Shown piece after piece: positions 1-8,256 of a stretch of 64,000 bases of DNA. Location: NCBI RefSeq assembly GCF_014873495.1, contig NZ_JADBGF010000001.1, positions 1,240,001-1,304,000 on the forward strand, written 5' to 3'. The translations under genes and the position numbers were made by a program. The notes under the pieces were generated by a model. That model was given only the letters and a program-made list of their open reading frames with translations, did no database searches and had not been told where the DNA came from. The first letter of the stretch is position 1, and each line of letters starts with the position of its first letter. The DNA comes from Streptomyces stelliscabiei (GTDB taxonomy: Bacteria > Actinomycetota > Actinomycetes > Streptomycetales > Streptomycetaceae).

Positions 1-703
1 GCTCGGTGTGCTCCAGCCGTTCCTGCCCGACGCCTCGGACGGCTGGACGCTGGCACTCGGCGCACTCGCCGCCGGGCGGGACTTCACGGCGCAGGCCCGC
101 GAGCTGGGCCGGGCCACGGCGGAGGTCCACCTGGCGCTGGCCTCGGCCTTCCCCTCCGGAGCCCATGACGAGAACGGGTGGACGGCCGCCGCGATGACCG
201 AACGGCTGGACGCCGCCGCACGCTCCGTACCGGCGCTGCGGCCGTTCGTCCCCGGTCTGCGCACCGCCTTCCGGGCCCTGCTCTCCTGCGATGTCGGGCC
301 GCCCGCGCAGCGCGTCCACGGCGATCTGCACCTGGGCCAGGTGCTGCGGGCGGGCCGGGAGTGGTTCGTCATCGACTTCGAGGGTGAGCCGTCCCGTCCG
401 CTGGCCGAACGGTGCGGCACCCAGTCGCCGGTGCGGGACATCGCCGGGATGCTCCGCTCCTTCGACTACGCCGCCCGGCAGCGCCGCCCCTGGCGCCCGG
501 AGTGGGCACGCGACTGCCGTGAGGCCTACTGCGCGGGTTACGCCGCGCACGCCGGCTGGGACCCGCGCGAGAAGCACGGGCTGCTGCGCGCCTACGAAAC
601 GGACCGGGCCGTGTACGAGGTGCTCTACGAGGCCCGGCACCGCCCCGACTGGCTTCCCGTACCGATGGCGGCGATCGAGCGTCTCGCCGTGAGAGGAGAC
701 TGA
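1..703 (+). CDS. Maltokinase, C-terminal part (5' end outside window)
   Basis: The frame is open from the first bases, so the start lies upstream; about 233 residues remain. Maltokinase phosphorylates maltose to maltose-1-phosphate with ATP, feeding GlgE in the trehalose-to-alpha-glucan route. The aminoglycoside-phosphotransferase-like core is visible: the catalytic loop [11 protein letters not shown], then the metal-binding VIDFEGEP, then [16 protein letters not shown], which is typical of Pep2/Mak proteins. The next gene, glgB, begins 4 nt after the stop, the usual pep2-glgB arrangement of streptomycetes. The family is clear; only the N-terminal cap is unseen. Confidence 0.9.
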   Translation, partial: LGVLQPFLPDASDGWTLALGALAAGRDFTAQARELGRATAEVHLALASAFPSGAHDENGWTAAAMTERLDAAARSVPALRPFVPGLRTAFRALLSCDVGPPAQRVHGDLHLGQVLRAGREWFVIDFEGEPSRPLAERCGTQSPVRDIAGMLRSFDYAARQRRPWRPEWARDCREAYCAGYAAHAGWDPREKHGLLRAYETDRAVYEVLYEARHRPDWLPVPMAAIERLAVRGD

Positions 704-707
704 GACC

Positions 708-2945
708 GTGGCCCTGCGCGACACCACTCCCCCCGAGGCGGGGGGCCCGCCTCCGCGCGGGCCCCGGCTGACCGTGGCCGCCCCTCCCCTGGCCCCCGAC
801 GACCGTGCGCGGCTGCTCTCCGGCGCCCACCACGACCCGCACGCCCTGCTCGGCGCCCACCCGGTGCCGGGCGGGATCGCCGTGCGGGCACTGCGGCCGT
901 ACGCCCACGCCGTGAGCGTCGTGATCGACGGTGAGCGCACCTACCTCGCCTCGGAGGGCGACGGTCTCTTCTCCGTCCTGCTGCCGGGTGACACCGTCCC
1001 GAAGTACACGCTGCGCGTCGCGTACGAGGACACCGACCACGAGGTGCACGACCCGTACCGCTTCCTGCCCGCACTGGGCGAGCTGGATCTGCATCTGATC
1101 CGTGAAGGGCGGCACGAGCAGCTGTGGAGGGCGCTCGGCGCGGAACCGATGACCCACCAGGGCGTGCCCGGCACCCGCTTCGCGGTATGGGCGCCGAACG
1201 CCCGGGGCGTACGCGTCGCCGGGGACTTCGGCTGCTGGGACGGGACGGCGTTCCCGATGAGGTCCCTCGGATCGTCCGGGGTCTGGGAGCTGTTCCTGCC
1301 GGGGGTGGGCGTGGGCGCCCACTACAAGTACGAGATCACCTCCCGCCACGGCCACCGTCTCCTCAAGGCGGACCCGATGGCACGCCGGGCGGAGGTGCCG
1401 CCCGCGACGGCGTCCGTCGTCACGGCCTCGCACTACGAGTGGGGCGACGCGGAATGGATGGCGAGGCGCGGGGACACCCCGGTGCACGAGGCCCCGTTCT
1501 CCGTCTACGAGATCCATCTGCCGTCCTGGCGCCCTGGGCTGACGTATCGTCAGCTCGCGGACGTCCTGCCCGCGTACGTCTCCGACCTCGGCTTCACCCA
1601 TGTCGAGCTGATGCCGGTCGCCCAGCACCCGTTCAGCGGGTCCTGGGGCTATCAGGTCACCGGCTTCTACGCGCCCACCGCGCGGCTCGGTACGCCGAAC
1701 GACTTCCGGTACCTCGTCGACGCGCTGCACCGGGCCGGCGTCGGGGTGATCCTGGACTGGGTGCCCGCGCACTTCCCCAAGGACGACTGGGCGCTCGGCC
1801 GGTTCGACGGGGAGCCGCTGTACGAGCCCGGGGACAGCCGCCGGGCCGAGCACCCGGACTGGGGGACGTACGAGTTCGACCTCGGGCGCACCGAGGTGCG
1901 CAACTTCCTCGTGGCGAACGCCGTGTACTGGTGCGAGGAGTTCCATGTCGACGGGCTGCGGGTGGACGCGGTCGCGTCGATGCTCTATCTCGACTACTCG
2001 CGCGACTCCGGTCAGTGGACCCCCAATGTGTTCGGCGGGCGCGAGGACCTGGACGCGGTCGCCTTCCTCCAGGAGATGAACGCGACGGTGTACCGGCGCG
2101 CGCCGGGCGTGGTGACCATCGCGGAGGAGTCCACCGCCTGGGACGGCGTGACCCGCCCGACCGACAGCGGCGGCCTCGGCTTCGGGCTGAAGTGGAACAT
2201 GGGGTGGATGCACGACTCTCTCGGCTACATGGAGCACGAGCCGGTGCACCGCAAGTACCACCACGACGAGATGACCTTCTCCATGGTGTACGCGTACAGC
2301 GAGAACTACGTGCTTCCCATCTCCCACGACGAGGTCGTGCACGGGAAGCGGGCGCTGGTGTCGAAGATGCCGGGCGACTGGTGGCAGCGGCGGGCGAACC
2401 ACCGGGCGTACCTGGGCTTCATGTGGGCCCACCCCGGCAAGCAACTCCTCTTCATGGGGCAGGAGTTCGCCCAGGGCGCGGAGTGGTCGCAGGCGCACGG
2501 GCCCGAGTGGTGGCTGCTCGATCCGGGGTACGGGGCCGAGGCGGACCACCGTGGCGTGCGTGACCTCGTCCGCGATCTCAACGCGGTGTACCGCCGGACA
2601 CCGGCGCTCTGGCAGCGCGACACCGATCCCGCCGGGTTCCAGTGGGTGAGCGGGGATGCCGCCGAGGACAACGTGTTCGCGTTCCTGCGGCTCGACGCGG
2701 AGGGGGTCCCGCTGTTGTCCGTGTCCAATTTCAGCCCGGTCGTGCGCGAGGAGTACCGGCTGGGTGTCCCCGAGGACGTGCCGGCCTGGCATGAGGTACT
2801 GAACACGGACGCCGTGGCGTACGGGGGGAGCGGGGTCCGCGATCCACGTCCCGTCGAACGCGAGCCGGTGGCGTGGCACGGACGGTCGGGCAGTGTCCGG
2901 CTGACGCTGCCACCCCTGGCCACGGTCTGGCTCCGCCCTGCCTGA
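708..2945 (+). CDS. glgB: 1,4-alpha-glucan branching enzyme GlgB
   Basis: A 745-aa GH13 enzyme that introduces alpha-1,6 branches into alpha-1,4-glucan in the cytoplasm, the last step of the GlgE pathway. An N-terminal CBM48-type module is followed by the catalytic barrel. Predicted nucleophile D420 lies in [13 protein letters not shown], acid/base E473 in IAEEST, and the stabilising D541 in [10 protein letters not shown]; their spacing matches the E. coli GlgB triad (405/458/526). The GTG start at 708 has GAGAGGAG upstream, overlapping the end of the maltokinase gene, so the two are translationally linked. Confidence 0.96.
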   Translation: MALRDTTPPEAGGPPPRGPRLTVAAPPLAPDDRARLLSGAHHDPHALLGAHPVPGGIAVRALRPYAHAVSVVIDGERTYLASEGDGLFSVLLPGDTVPKYTLRVAYEDTDHEVHDPYRFLPALGELDLHLIREGRHEQLWRALGAEPMTHQGVPGTRFAVWAPNARGVRVAGDFGCWDGTAFPMRSLGSSGVWELFLPGVGVGAHYKYEITSRHGHRLLKADPMARRAEVPPATASVVTASHYEWGDAEWMARRGDTPVHEAPFSVYEIHLPSWRPGLTYRQLADVLPAYVSDLGFTHVELMPVAQHPFSGSWGYQVTGFYAPTARLGTPNDFRYLVDALHRAGVGVILDWVPAHFPKDDWALGRFDGEPLYEPGDSRRAEHPDWGTYEFDLGRTEVRNFLVANAVYWCEEFHVDGLRVDAVASMLYLDYSRDSGQWTPNVFGGREDLDAVAFLQEMNATVYRRAPGVVTIAEESTAWDGVTRPTDSGGLGFGLKWNMGWMHDSLGYMEHEPVHRKYHHDEMTFSMVYAYSENYVLPISHDEVVHGKRALVSKMPGDWWQRRANHRAYLGFMWAHPGKQLLFMGQEFAQGAEWSQAHGPEWWLLDPGYGAEADHRGVRDLVRDLNAVYRRTPALWQRDTDPAGFQWVSGDAAEDNVFAFLRLDAEGVPLLSVSNFSPVVREEYRLGVPEDVPAWHEVLNTDAVAYGGSGVRDPRPVEREPVAWHGRSGSVRLTLPPLATVWLRPA

Positions 2946-2958
2946 GTCCGTCCGCGGG

Positions 2959-2993
2959 TCCGGTGGGGGCTGGTCGCACAGTTCCCCGCGCCC
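2959..2993. repeat. Dispersed Streptomyces intergenic repeat
   Basis: The stretch just after glgB, containing GGTGGGGGCTGGTCGCACAG and then TTCCCCGCGCCC, closely resembles a short GC-rich repeat I recognise from many streptomycete intergenic regions. It can fold on itself through GGGGC/GCCCC-type pairing and may serve as a 3'-end element for glgB. Identification is from memory of the motif; there is no second copy in the window. Confidence 0.45.
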
Positions 2994-3064
2994 GAACGTC
3001 GAAGGGACACCATCCCTGGATCGATCGATCAGGATCGGAGAAGCCCGCCGAGCCGACCGCGCCC

Positions 3065-3070
3065 TAGCGT
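3065..3070 (+). promoter_or_regulatory. Putative -10 (TAGCGT) for the VOC gene
   Basis: TAGCGT matches the actinobacterial TANNNT -10. Transcription from about 3077 would give a leader of roughly 40 nt that includes the GAGGAG ribosome binding site at 3107-3112. No convincing -35 is seen. Confidence 0.4.
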
Positions 3071-3118
3071 GGACCGCAGTTCACAGCGACCAGCGATACG
3101 ACCGCCGAGGAGCACCCC

Positions 3119-3472
3119 ATGACCGCCGGACTCAAGACCGTCATCTACCCCGTCAAGGACCTGGCCGCAGCGAAGGCCCTGTTCAGCGCCTTGCTGGAGG
3201 TCGAGCCGTACGCGGACTCGGCGTATTACGTCGGCTTCAAGGACGCGGGGCAGGACGTGGGCCTGGACCCGAACGGGCACGCGAAGGGGATGACCGGACC
3301 CGTACCGTACTGGCACGTCACCGACATCCGGTCGAGCCTCGCGGCACTGCTGGTCACCGGCGCGCAGGTGCTGGAGGACGTCCACGACGTGGGCGGCGGC
3401 AGGCTCATCGCCTCGGTGAAGGATCCGGACGGGAACCTGATCGGACTCCTTCAGGACACCGCGGCGGAGTAG
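3119..3472 (+). CDS. VOC (glyoxalase/bleomycin-resistance fold) family protein
   Basis: A 117-aa protein of the vicinal-oxygen-chelate fold. It starts TVIYPVKDLAAAKALFSALL, the classic first beta-alpha unit with a helix after VKDL, and ends DPDGNLIGLLQD, the usual last strand, where the family often has a metal-binding acidic residue. The ATG at 3119 has a good GAGGAG site 6 nt upstream. It stands alone between glgB and a MarR-type gene, which starts 71 nt after its stop. The substrate cannot be told; members include small detoxification enzymes and binding proteins. Confidence 0.85.
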   Translation: MTAGLKTVIYPVKDLAAAKALFSALLEVEPYADSAYYVGFKDAGQDVGLDPNGHAKGMTGPVPYWHVTDIRSSLAALLVTGAQVLEDVHDVGGGRLIASVKDPDGNLIGLLQDTAAE

Positions 3473-3484
3473 TACCGGGCAGTC

Positions 3485-3513
3485 GTTGCACCTGCACTAG
3501 TTGCACAGGCAAC
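3485..3513. promoter_or_regulatory. Putative MarR operator: direct repeat plus dyad
   Basis: GTTGCAC occurs twice (3485-3491 and 3500-3506). The second copy forms a perfect 5-bp dyad GTTGC-ACAG-GCAAC at 3500-3513, the shape typical of MarR-family sites. It lies 30-60 bp upstream of the MarR-type gene, so autoregulation is the simplest reading. Confidence 0.55.
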
Positions 3514-3543
3514 AATCACCTCGCCCTCTGTTACCGTGCACAT

Positions 3544-3945
3544 ATGGCAGCGAACACGGCCGGTGTCCGGCTGGAGGACCAGTGGCGGGACATCCTGTCC
3601 GTACACGCCCGCACGATGTGCGAGATCGACCGCGTACTGCATCCGCACGGCCTCGGTGCCAGCGACTTCGAGGTGCTCGACATCCTCGCCTCGGGCCTGG
3701 CGACCGCCACGGCGGCCGGAGACCTGTGCCGCGTGCAGAACATCGCGGAGAAGGTCCATCTCAGCCAGAGCGCGCTGTCCCGGCTGATCGGCCGACTGGA
3801 GAAGGACGGCCTGGTCGAACGGTCCGTCTGCGCGGAGGACCGGCGCGGCGTGTGGGTCGCCCTCACCGACCGGGGCCGCGAGCTGCACGCCGAGGCGCTG
3901 CCGCTGCAGCGCGACGCCCTGGCCCGCATGCTGCGACAGGGCTGA
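3544..3945 (+). CDS. MarR family transcriptional regulator
   Basis: A 133-aa winged-helix regulator. After an N-terminal dimerisation helix, the HTH lies around residues 60-90 (IAEKVHLSQSALSRLIGRLE), followed by the wing KDGLVERSVCAEDRRGVWVALT and a C-terminal dimerisation helix. Such proteins are usually dimeric repressors released by small ligands or oxidants. There is no Shine-Dalgarno close to the ATG, so a leaderless or weakly translated mRNA is possible. The dyad at 3500-3513 is a likely autoregulatory site. The neighbouring VOC gene may be a target, as such pairs often deal with toxic metabolites; this is inference. Confidence 0.9.
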   Translation: MAANTAGVRLEDQWRDILSVHARTMCEIDRVLHPHGLGASDFEVLDILASGLATATAAGDLCRVQNIAEKVHLSQSALSRLIGRLEKDGLVERSVCAEDRRGVWVALTDRGRELHAEALPLQRDALARMLRQG

Positions 3946-4017
3946 CAGCCCGCCCGCGACCCCGCCGGACCGGGCACGAGGGGCTGCTCTCCCCGCTTCT
4001 GCGTGTAGCTCCCGGAC

Positions 4018-4440
4018 TCAGATTCCCTGCCCTCCCAGGAGGGTGCCCACGTCGTGGGCGTCGAGGGTGAGGCCGTGCGGGGAACCGGCGTCGATGGTGA
4101 GGGACAGGTCGACGTCGGCCGGCCACTGGGAGGCCAGGGCGCCCAGGGGTACCAGGCGGTAGCGCGAGACGTAGGGCAGGAGTTCGGCCATCGCCGGCTC
4201 CGAGGTGAAGACCGGCACGATCTGTTCACCGCCCGGCTGCTCCAGCACGGGCAGCGCCACGGCCGTCGGATCGCTCACGGCCGCCTCGTCGGCGTCGTCC
4301 GGCACGGGAATCAGCACATCACTGTCGGCGAGCGTGTGCAGCGCGGCGGTGTCGTGGGTGTCGATGGCGAGCGCGGTCAGCGCGCGCTGGGCCGGCGAGA
4401 CGGCCTGGGGCGCGTGGTGGCCGTTGGGGGAGATGTCCAT
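4018..4440 (-). CDS. SseB family protein
   Basis: A 140-aa protein of the SseB N-terminal domain family. Recognisable signatures are LADSDVLIPVPDD near residues 35-47, VPVFTSEPAMAELLP in the middle and LTIDAGSPHGLTLDA near the end. The reading frame extends further upstream, but the ATG at 4440 (MDISPNGHH) fits the usual N-terminus of streptomycete members. SseB-domain proteins are common in actinobacteria and of unknown biochemical role. It is transcribed divergently from the fucosidase gene. Confidence 0.8.
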   Translation of the reverse strand: MDISPNGHHAPQAVSPAQRALTALAIDTHDTAALHTLADSDVLIPVPDDADEAAVSDPTAVALPVLEQPGGEQIVPVFTSEPAMAELLPYVSRYRLVPLGALASQWPADVDLSLTIDAGSPHGLTLDAHDVGTLLGGQGI

Positions 4441-4696
4441 GGAAGATCCCAGGTAGTGATGGATAGGCCGCCCGGCACGGCGTCCGTACCGGGCGCGTCG
4501 CCCTGCGCGTACCCGACACGGACGCACGCATTCCTCTACGTCGCTCCGTGTACGGCCGGCCGCTCCGGCCAGGGCCCGTCACCGCCGTCCGGCGGAAGGA
4601 ACGGCAGCCGCTCGGAGCCGAGCGCCGAAGCGCCCGGTGGTGAAAACGGACCAGCAGTGGTGACCGGGGCCCACGCGCGCGCCGGGACGGTCCGCC

Positions 4697-4702
4697 TAGC
4701 GT
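4697..4702 (+). promoter_or_regulatory. Leaderless promoter -10 (TAGCGT) of the fucosidase gene
   Basis: TAGCGT ends 7 nt before ATG 4710. No ribosome binding site is present, so transcription probably begins at the start codon. Confidence 0.6.
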
Positions 4703-4709
4703 GGCCCGT

Positions 4710-5999
4710 ATGACCATGCAACCCTGGTTTCCCGCCGCCAAGCTGGGCATCTTCATCCACTACGGCATCTACGCCGTGGACGGAGTGCCGGAGTCCTGGT
4801 CCTTCTACTGGGGCGAGGTGACACACGAGCAGTACATGAAACAGCTCGACGGCTTCACCGCGTCCGCCTACGACCCCGCCGCCTGGGCCGAGCTGTTCGC
4901 GCGGGCGGGAGCGGGATACGCGGTGCTCACCGCGCGCCACCACGACGGCGTCGCCCTGTGGGACACGGCCCACGGCGACCTGGACGTCGTCCGGCGCACC
5001 CCGGCGGGCCGGGACCTGATCGGCGGATACGTGGACGCGCTGCGCGAGCGGGGCCTGAAGGTCGGCCTCTACTACTCGCACTCCGACTGGAACCACCCGG
5101 ACTACGCGAGCCTCCGCCACCCCGACATCGACCAGTGGACCAACACCCACCCCGGCGGCAACGACGCCAACCCCTACTCGCACGCCGCACCCGGCGAGGA
5201 GGACCCTGCGGCCTGGGACCGCTACCTCGCCTACCGCGACGGACAGGTGAGGGAGCTGGTCGAGCGGTACCGCCCCGACCTGCTGTGGTTCGACGGCGAG
5301 TGGGAGCGCACCGAACAGCAGTGGCGGATACCGGAGTTGGCCGAGCTGATCCTCGCGGAGAACCCGGACACCGTCCTGAACGCCCGCATGCTGAGCCGCG
5401 GCGACTACGCCACCCCCGAGCAGGGGGTACCGCTCGAAGCGCCCGACGGACCCTGGGAGTTGTGCCTGACCATCAACGACTCCTGGGGGTTCCAGCACGC
5501 GGACCACAACCACAAGTCGGTGCGGCAGCTGGTGCGTTACTTCGCCGAGACGATCGGCATGGGCGGCAATCTGCTGCTCGACGTCGGCCCCAGGGCGGAC
5601 GGGACGATCCCCGCCGAGCAGGTCGAGCGGCTGGAGGGGCTCGGCGCGTGGATCGGGCGGCACTCCGCCGCCGTCCATGGGACGGTCGCGGGGCTGCCCG
5701 CCGGGCACCACTACGGTCCGAGCACCCTGTCCGCCGACCGGCGCACCCTGTATCTGACGTGCTTCGACGTGCCGCGCGAGTCCGTCGCGGTGCGGGGGCT
5801 GCGCAATCCCGTCCGCAAGGTCACCGTCCTCGGCACGGGCGCCGAACTGGGCCACCGGGTGATCGGCGGCCTCGACGCCGTGCCCGGGGTGACCTGGATC
5901 GACGCCCCCGCGGAGGCCGACCTCGACCCGTACGCGACCGTGCTCGCCCTGGAACTGGACGGGGAGCTGGACCTCTACCGGGGTACGGGCCGCGACTGA
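4710..5999 (+). CDS. Alpha-L-fucosidase, glycoside hydrolase family 29
   Basis: A 429-aa retaining exo-fucosidase. The N-terminus WFPAAKLGIFIHYGIYAV is diagnostic for GH29, as are TARHHDGVALWDT and LYYSHSDWNHPDY. The nucleophile is most likely D195 in LLWFDGEWE. A glycine-rich NLLLDVGPRADGTIP segment follows, then a C-terminal beta-sandwich. No signal peptide is visible, so it is probably intracellular and acts on imported oligosaccharides. I prefer ATG 4710 over the in-frame GTG 4701 because TAGCGT sits exactly 7 nt upstream of 4710 (leaderless). Its 3' end overlaps that of the convergent hydrolase gene by 25 nt. Confidence 0.93.
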   Translation: MTMQPWFPAAKLGIFIHYGIYAVDGVPESWSFYWGEVTHEQYMKQLDGFTASAYDPAAWAELFARAGAGYAVLTARHHDGVALWDTAHGDLDVVRRTPAGRDLIGGYVDALRERGLKVGLYYSHSDWNHPDYASLRHPDIDQWTNTHPGGNDANPYSHAAPGEEDPAAWDRYLAYRDGQVRELVERYRPDLLWFDGEWERTEQQWRIPELAELILAENPDTVLNARMLSRGDYATPEQGVPLEAPDGPWELCLTINDSWGFQHADHNHKSVRQLVRYFAETIGMGGNLLLDVGPRADGTIPAEQVERLEGLGAWIGRHSAAVHGTVAGLPAGHHYGPSTLSADRRTLYLTCFDVPRESVAVRGLRNPVRKVTVLGTGAELGHRVIGGLDAVPGVTWIDAPAEADLDPYATVLALELDGELDLYRGTGRD

Positions 6000-6559
6000 C
6001 CGAGGATCTCGTCGACGGTCACGACCCGGACGAGCGGCCGGTACAGGTCCAGCACATGCAGGGCCTTGGCGTGGGACGCGTCGTCCGCGCCCGCGCAGGC
6101 GTCGGCGGCCACCAGCACCTCCACGCCCGCGTCGGCCGCCGCGAGGGCCGTGGACAGCACACAGCAGTCGGTGCTGACCCCGGCCAGGACCAGCCGCCCG
6201 TCCGTACCCAGACGGGCGGCCAGCGCCGGGCCCCACTTGCCGAAGGTCGGGGCGTCGACCACGTCCCTCGCCTCGCCGGCGGATTCGTCGCCGAGTCCGT
6301 CCACCAGTTGCCACAGGCGGGCGCCCGCGGGCCGCAACGCGAAGGGCGCCTGCTCGTAGTACGCCCGCCAGGCCCCCTCGGGGCGCCGCGGCGCGACGAA
6401 GCGGGTGAACACGGTCCGTCCGGCGAACGCCGGCAGCAGCCGCCGTACGCCCGCCGCGGCCTCGTCGAAACGAGGGGCCGCCCAGGGGCTGTCGGGCTCG
6501 GCGAACACACGTTGCATGTCGATGACGGCGAGCAGGCCCGCCGGGGCGGGCGCGCTCAT
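5975..6559 (-). CDS. Cysteine hydrolase, isochorismatase/nicotinamidase superfamily
   Basis: A 194-aa alpha/beta hydrolase with the superfamily triad: D14 in LLAVIDMQRVF, K108 in TFGKWGP and C133 in GVSTDCCVLST. Members cleave amide or vinyl-ether bonds of small molecules such as nicotinamide, ureidoacrylate, N-carbamoyl compounds and biuret. Its start overlaps the stop of the upstream NCS1 permease gene by 4 nt (ATGA), so both come from one mRNA. Import of a nucleobase or hydantoin-like compound followed by hydrolysis is a reasonable inference. Confidence 0.9.
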   Translation of the reverse strand: MSAPAPAGLLAVIDMQRVFAEPDSPWAAPRFDEAAAGVRRLLPAFAGRTVFTRFVAPRRPEGAWRAYYEQAPFALRPAGARLWQLVDGLGDESAGEARDVVDAPTFGKWGPALAARLGTDGRLVLAGVSTDCCVLSTALAAADAGVEVLVAADACAGADDASHAKALHVLDLYRPLVRVVTVDEILGQSRPVPR

Positions 6560-8022
6560 GCCGCCGTCTCCTGCGCCCGGACCCGGCCCCGCGACAGCGT
6601 CAGCGTGCCGAGGAAGCCCACCGCCAGGGCGAGCAGGACGCCCAGGTTGGCGTAGGCCCAGTCACCGGTCCTGCCACCGAGGCCGAAGGGGCCGAGGAGG
6701 TAACCCTGCCAGTCGAGCCAGCCCGCGGCGGAGTTGGTGACGAGGCCCCAGCCGAGGGCGGTGGCGGCGACGGTGAGGAGGAGGGGGCCGGGCGGGATGT
6801 CGCCGTAGCGGCCGTCCGGGCGGAACAGGTCGGCCTCGGCGTAGTCGCGGCGCCGCAGCAGGAGGTCGGCGAGCATGACACCGCACCAGGCGGCGATGGG
6901 GACGCCGAGGGTGGTGAGGAAGCCGATGAACGGGCCGAGGAAGTCGTCGGCGAAGAAGACGATGTAGACGGCGCCCGCGATCATCAGCACGCCGTCCACG
7001 AGGGCGGCCAGTGGGCGCGGTACGCGCAGGCCGGCCGCGAGCAGGGCGAGGCCGGAGGAGTAGATGTCGAGGACGGCGCCGCCGACCAGGCCGAGCACGG
7101 CGACGGCGGCGAACGGGATGAGGAACCAGGTGGGCAGGAGCGTGGTCAGCGCGCCGATCGGGTCGGCGGCCACGGCCTCGTCGAGGTCGGCGGAGGAACC
7201 GGCGAGGAGCAGTCCGAAGACCAGCAGGAGCAGCGGGGCGAGCGAGGCGCCGAAGGTGGTCCAGCCGACGACACCCCGGCCGGAGGAGGCACGCGGGAGA
7301 TATCGGGAGTAGTCGGCGGCCGCGTTGACCCAGCCGAGCCCGAAGCCGGTCATCAGGAAGACGAGGGCGCCGATGAACTCCTGCGCGGATCCGGCCGGTA
7401 CGGCGCTGACGGCGGACCAGTGGACGTGGTCGACGACCAGGGCGACGTAGACGACCGTCAGCACACCGGTGACGACCGTGATCACCGTCTGGAAACGCAT
7501 GATCAGGTCGAAGCCCATCACACCGACCACCACGACCAGCGCGGCGACCAGGACGAGGGCCATCACCTTGGTGGCGGTGCCGCCGCCCGTGCCGAGCCGG
7601 CCGAAGACGGTGGCGGTGGCCATGGTGGCGAGCGCGCAGAGCACGGTCTCCCAGCCGACCGTGAGCAGCCAGGAGACGGCCGCGGGCAGCCGGTTGCCGC
7701 GCACTCCGTACGCGGCACGGCTGAGCACCATCGTGGGCGCCGAGCCGCGTTTGCCGGCGACCGCGACGAAGCCGCAGAGCAGGAAGGAGAAGACGACACC
7801 GATGACACCGGCGGCCAGGGCCTGCGCGAAGGAGATGCCGAAGCCGAGTGCGAAGGCGCCGTAACTCATGCCGAGAATGGAGACGTTGGCGCCGAACCAG
7901 GGCCAGAAGAGGGTGCGGGGGGTGCCCTTGCGGTCGGCGTCGCCGATCACGTCCAGGCCGTGGGTCTCCACCTGGAGCGGTCGGACGGCGGCCGCGCCGT
8001 CGGGGGTGTGGGAGTCCGTCAT
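6556..8022 (-). CDS. NCS1 family nucleobase:cation symporter (cytosine/purine permease type)
   Basis: A 488-aa inner-membrane transporter with about 12 hydrophobic segments. The N-terminal region TLFWPWFGANVSILGMSYGAF and the conserved LSRAAYGVRGNRLPA segment are typical of cytosine-permease-like NCS1 carriers. GFGLGWVNAAADYSRYLPR is the family's substrate-site loop on TM6. It is the first gene of a two-gene operon with the cysteine hydrolase and is transcribed away from the LAL regulator. Exact substrate (cytosine, purine, hydantoin, allantoin, thiamine precursor) cannot be read from sequence. Confidence 0.92.
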   Translation of the reverse strand: MTDSHTPDGAAAVRPLQVETHGLDVIGDADRKGTPRTLFWPWFGANVSILGMSYGAFALGFGISFAQALAAGVIGVVFSFLLCGFVAVAGKRGSAPTMVLSRAAYGVRGNRLPAAVSWLLTVGWETVLCALATMATATVFGRLGTGGGTATKVMALVLVAALVVVVGVMGFDLIMRFQTVITVVTGVLTVVYVALVVDHVHWSAVSAVPAGSAQEFIGALVFLMTGFGLGWVNAAADYSRYLPRASSGRGVVGWTTFGASLAPLLLLVFGLLLAGSSADLDEAVAADPIGALTTLLPTWFLIPFAAVAVLGLVGGAVLDIYSSGLALLAAGLRVPRPLAALVDGVLMIAGAVYIVFFADDFLGPFIGFLTTLGVPIAAWCGVMLADLLLRRRDYAEADLFRPDGRYGDIPPGPLLLTVAATALGWGLVTNSAAGWLDWQGYLLGPFGLGGRTGDWAYANLGVLLALAVGFLGTLTLSRGRVRAQETAA

Positions 8023-8134
8023 CGTCGACCTGCCTGTCTGATCGCGGACCTGTCCGTCCGATCATGCTGATCGCGTCGAGGGGAACCTAGGTGCGCCGGT
8101 CAGGGCCGTCAAGGTGGCCCTCGTGCGGGTGCGG

Positions 8135-8170
8135 GGACCGGACCGTCGGTCCGCCGGGGCCTACGTACAA
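8135..8170 (+). promoter_or_regulatory. Putative promoter of the LAL gene with a dyad
   Basis: TACAAT at 8165-8170 is a good -10. Upstream, GGACCG-N6-CGGTCC (8135-8152) is an inverted repeat covering the expected -35 position, a plausible operator in the 168-234 bp region between the divergent permease and LAL genes. Confidence 0.4.
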
Positions 8171-8256
8171 TCTTCGGGAATCGGCCGGAGGTGCGCGATC
8201 AGGGCCCTCCGGCGGGGCTCCGGGACGGCCCGGGGCCGGCTTCGGGGGGAATCGCA

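Noticed and set aside
369..2879. 836-codon open frame on the minus strand opposite glgB
   Set aside because: Shadow frame caused by high GC; the plus strand encodes intact GlgB with all catalytic motifs, and the minus product is low-complexity His/Val/Arg/Pro-rich.
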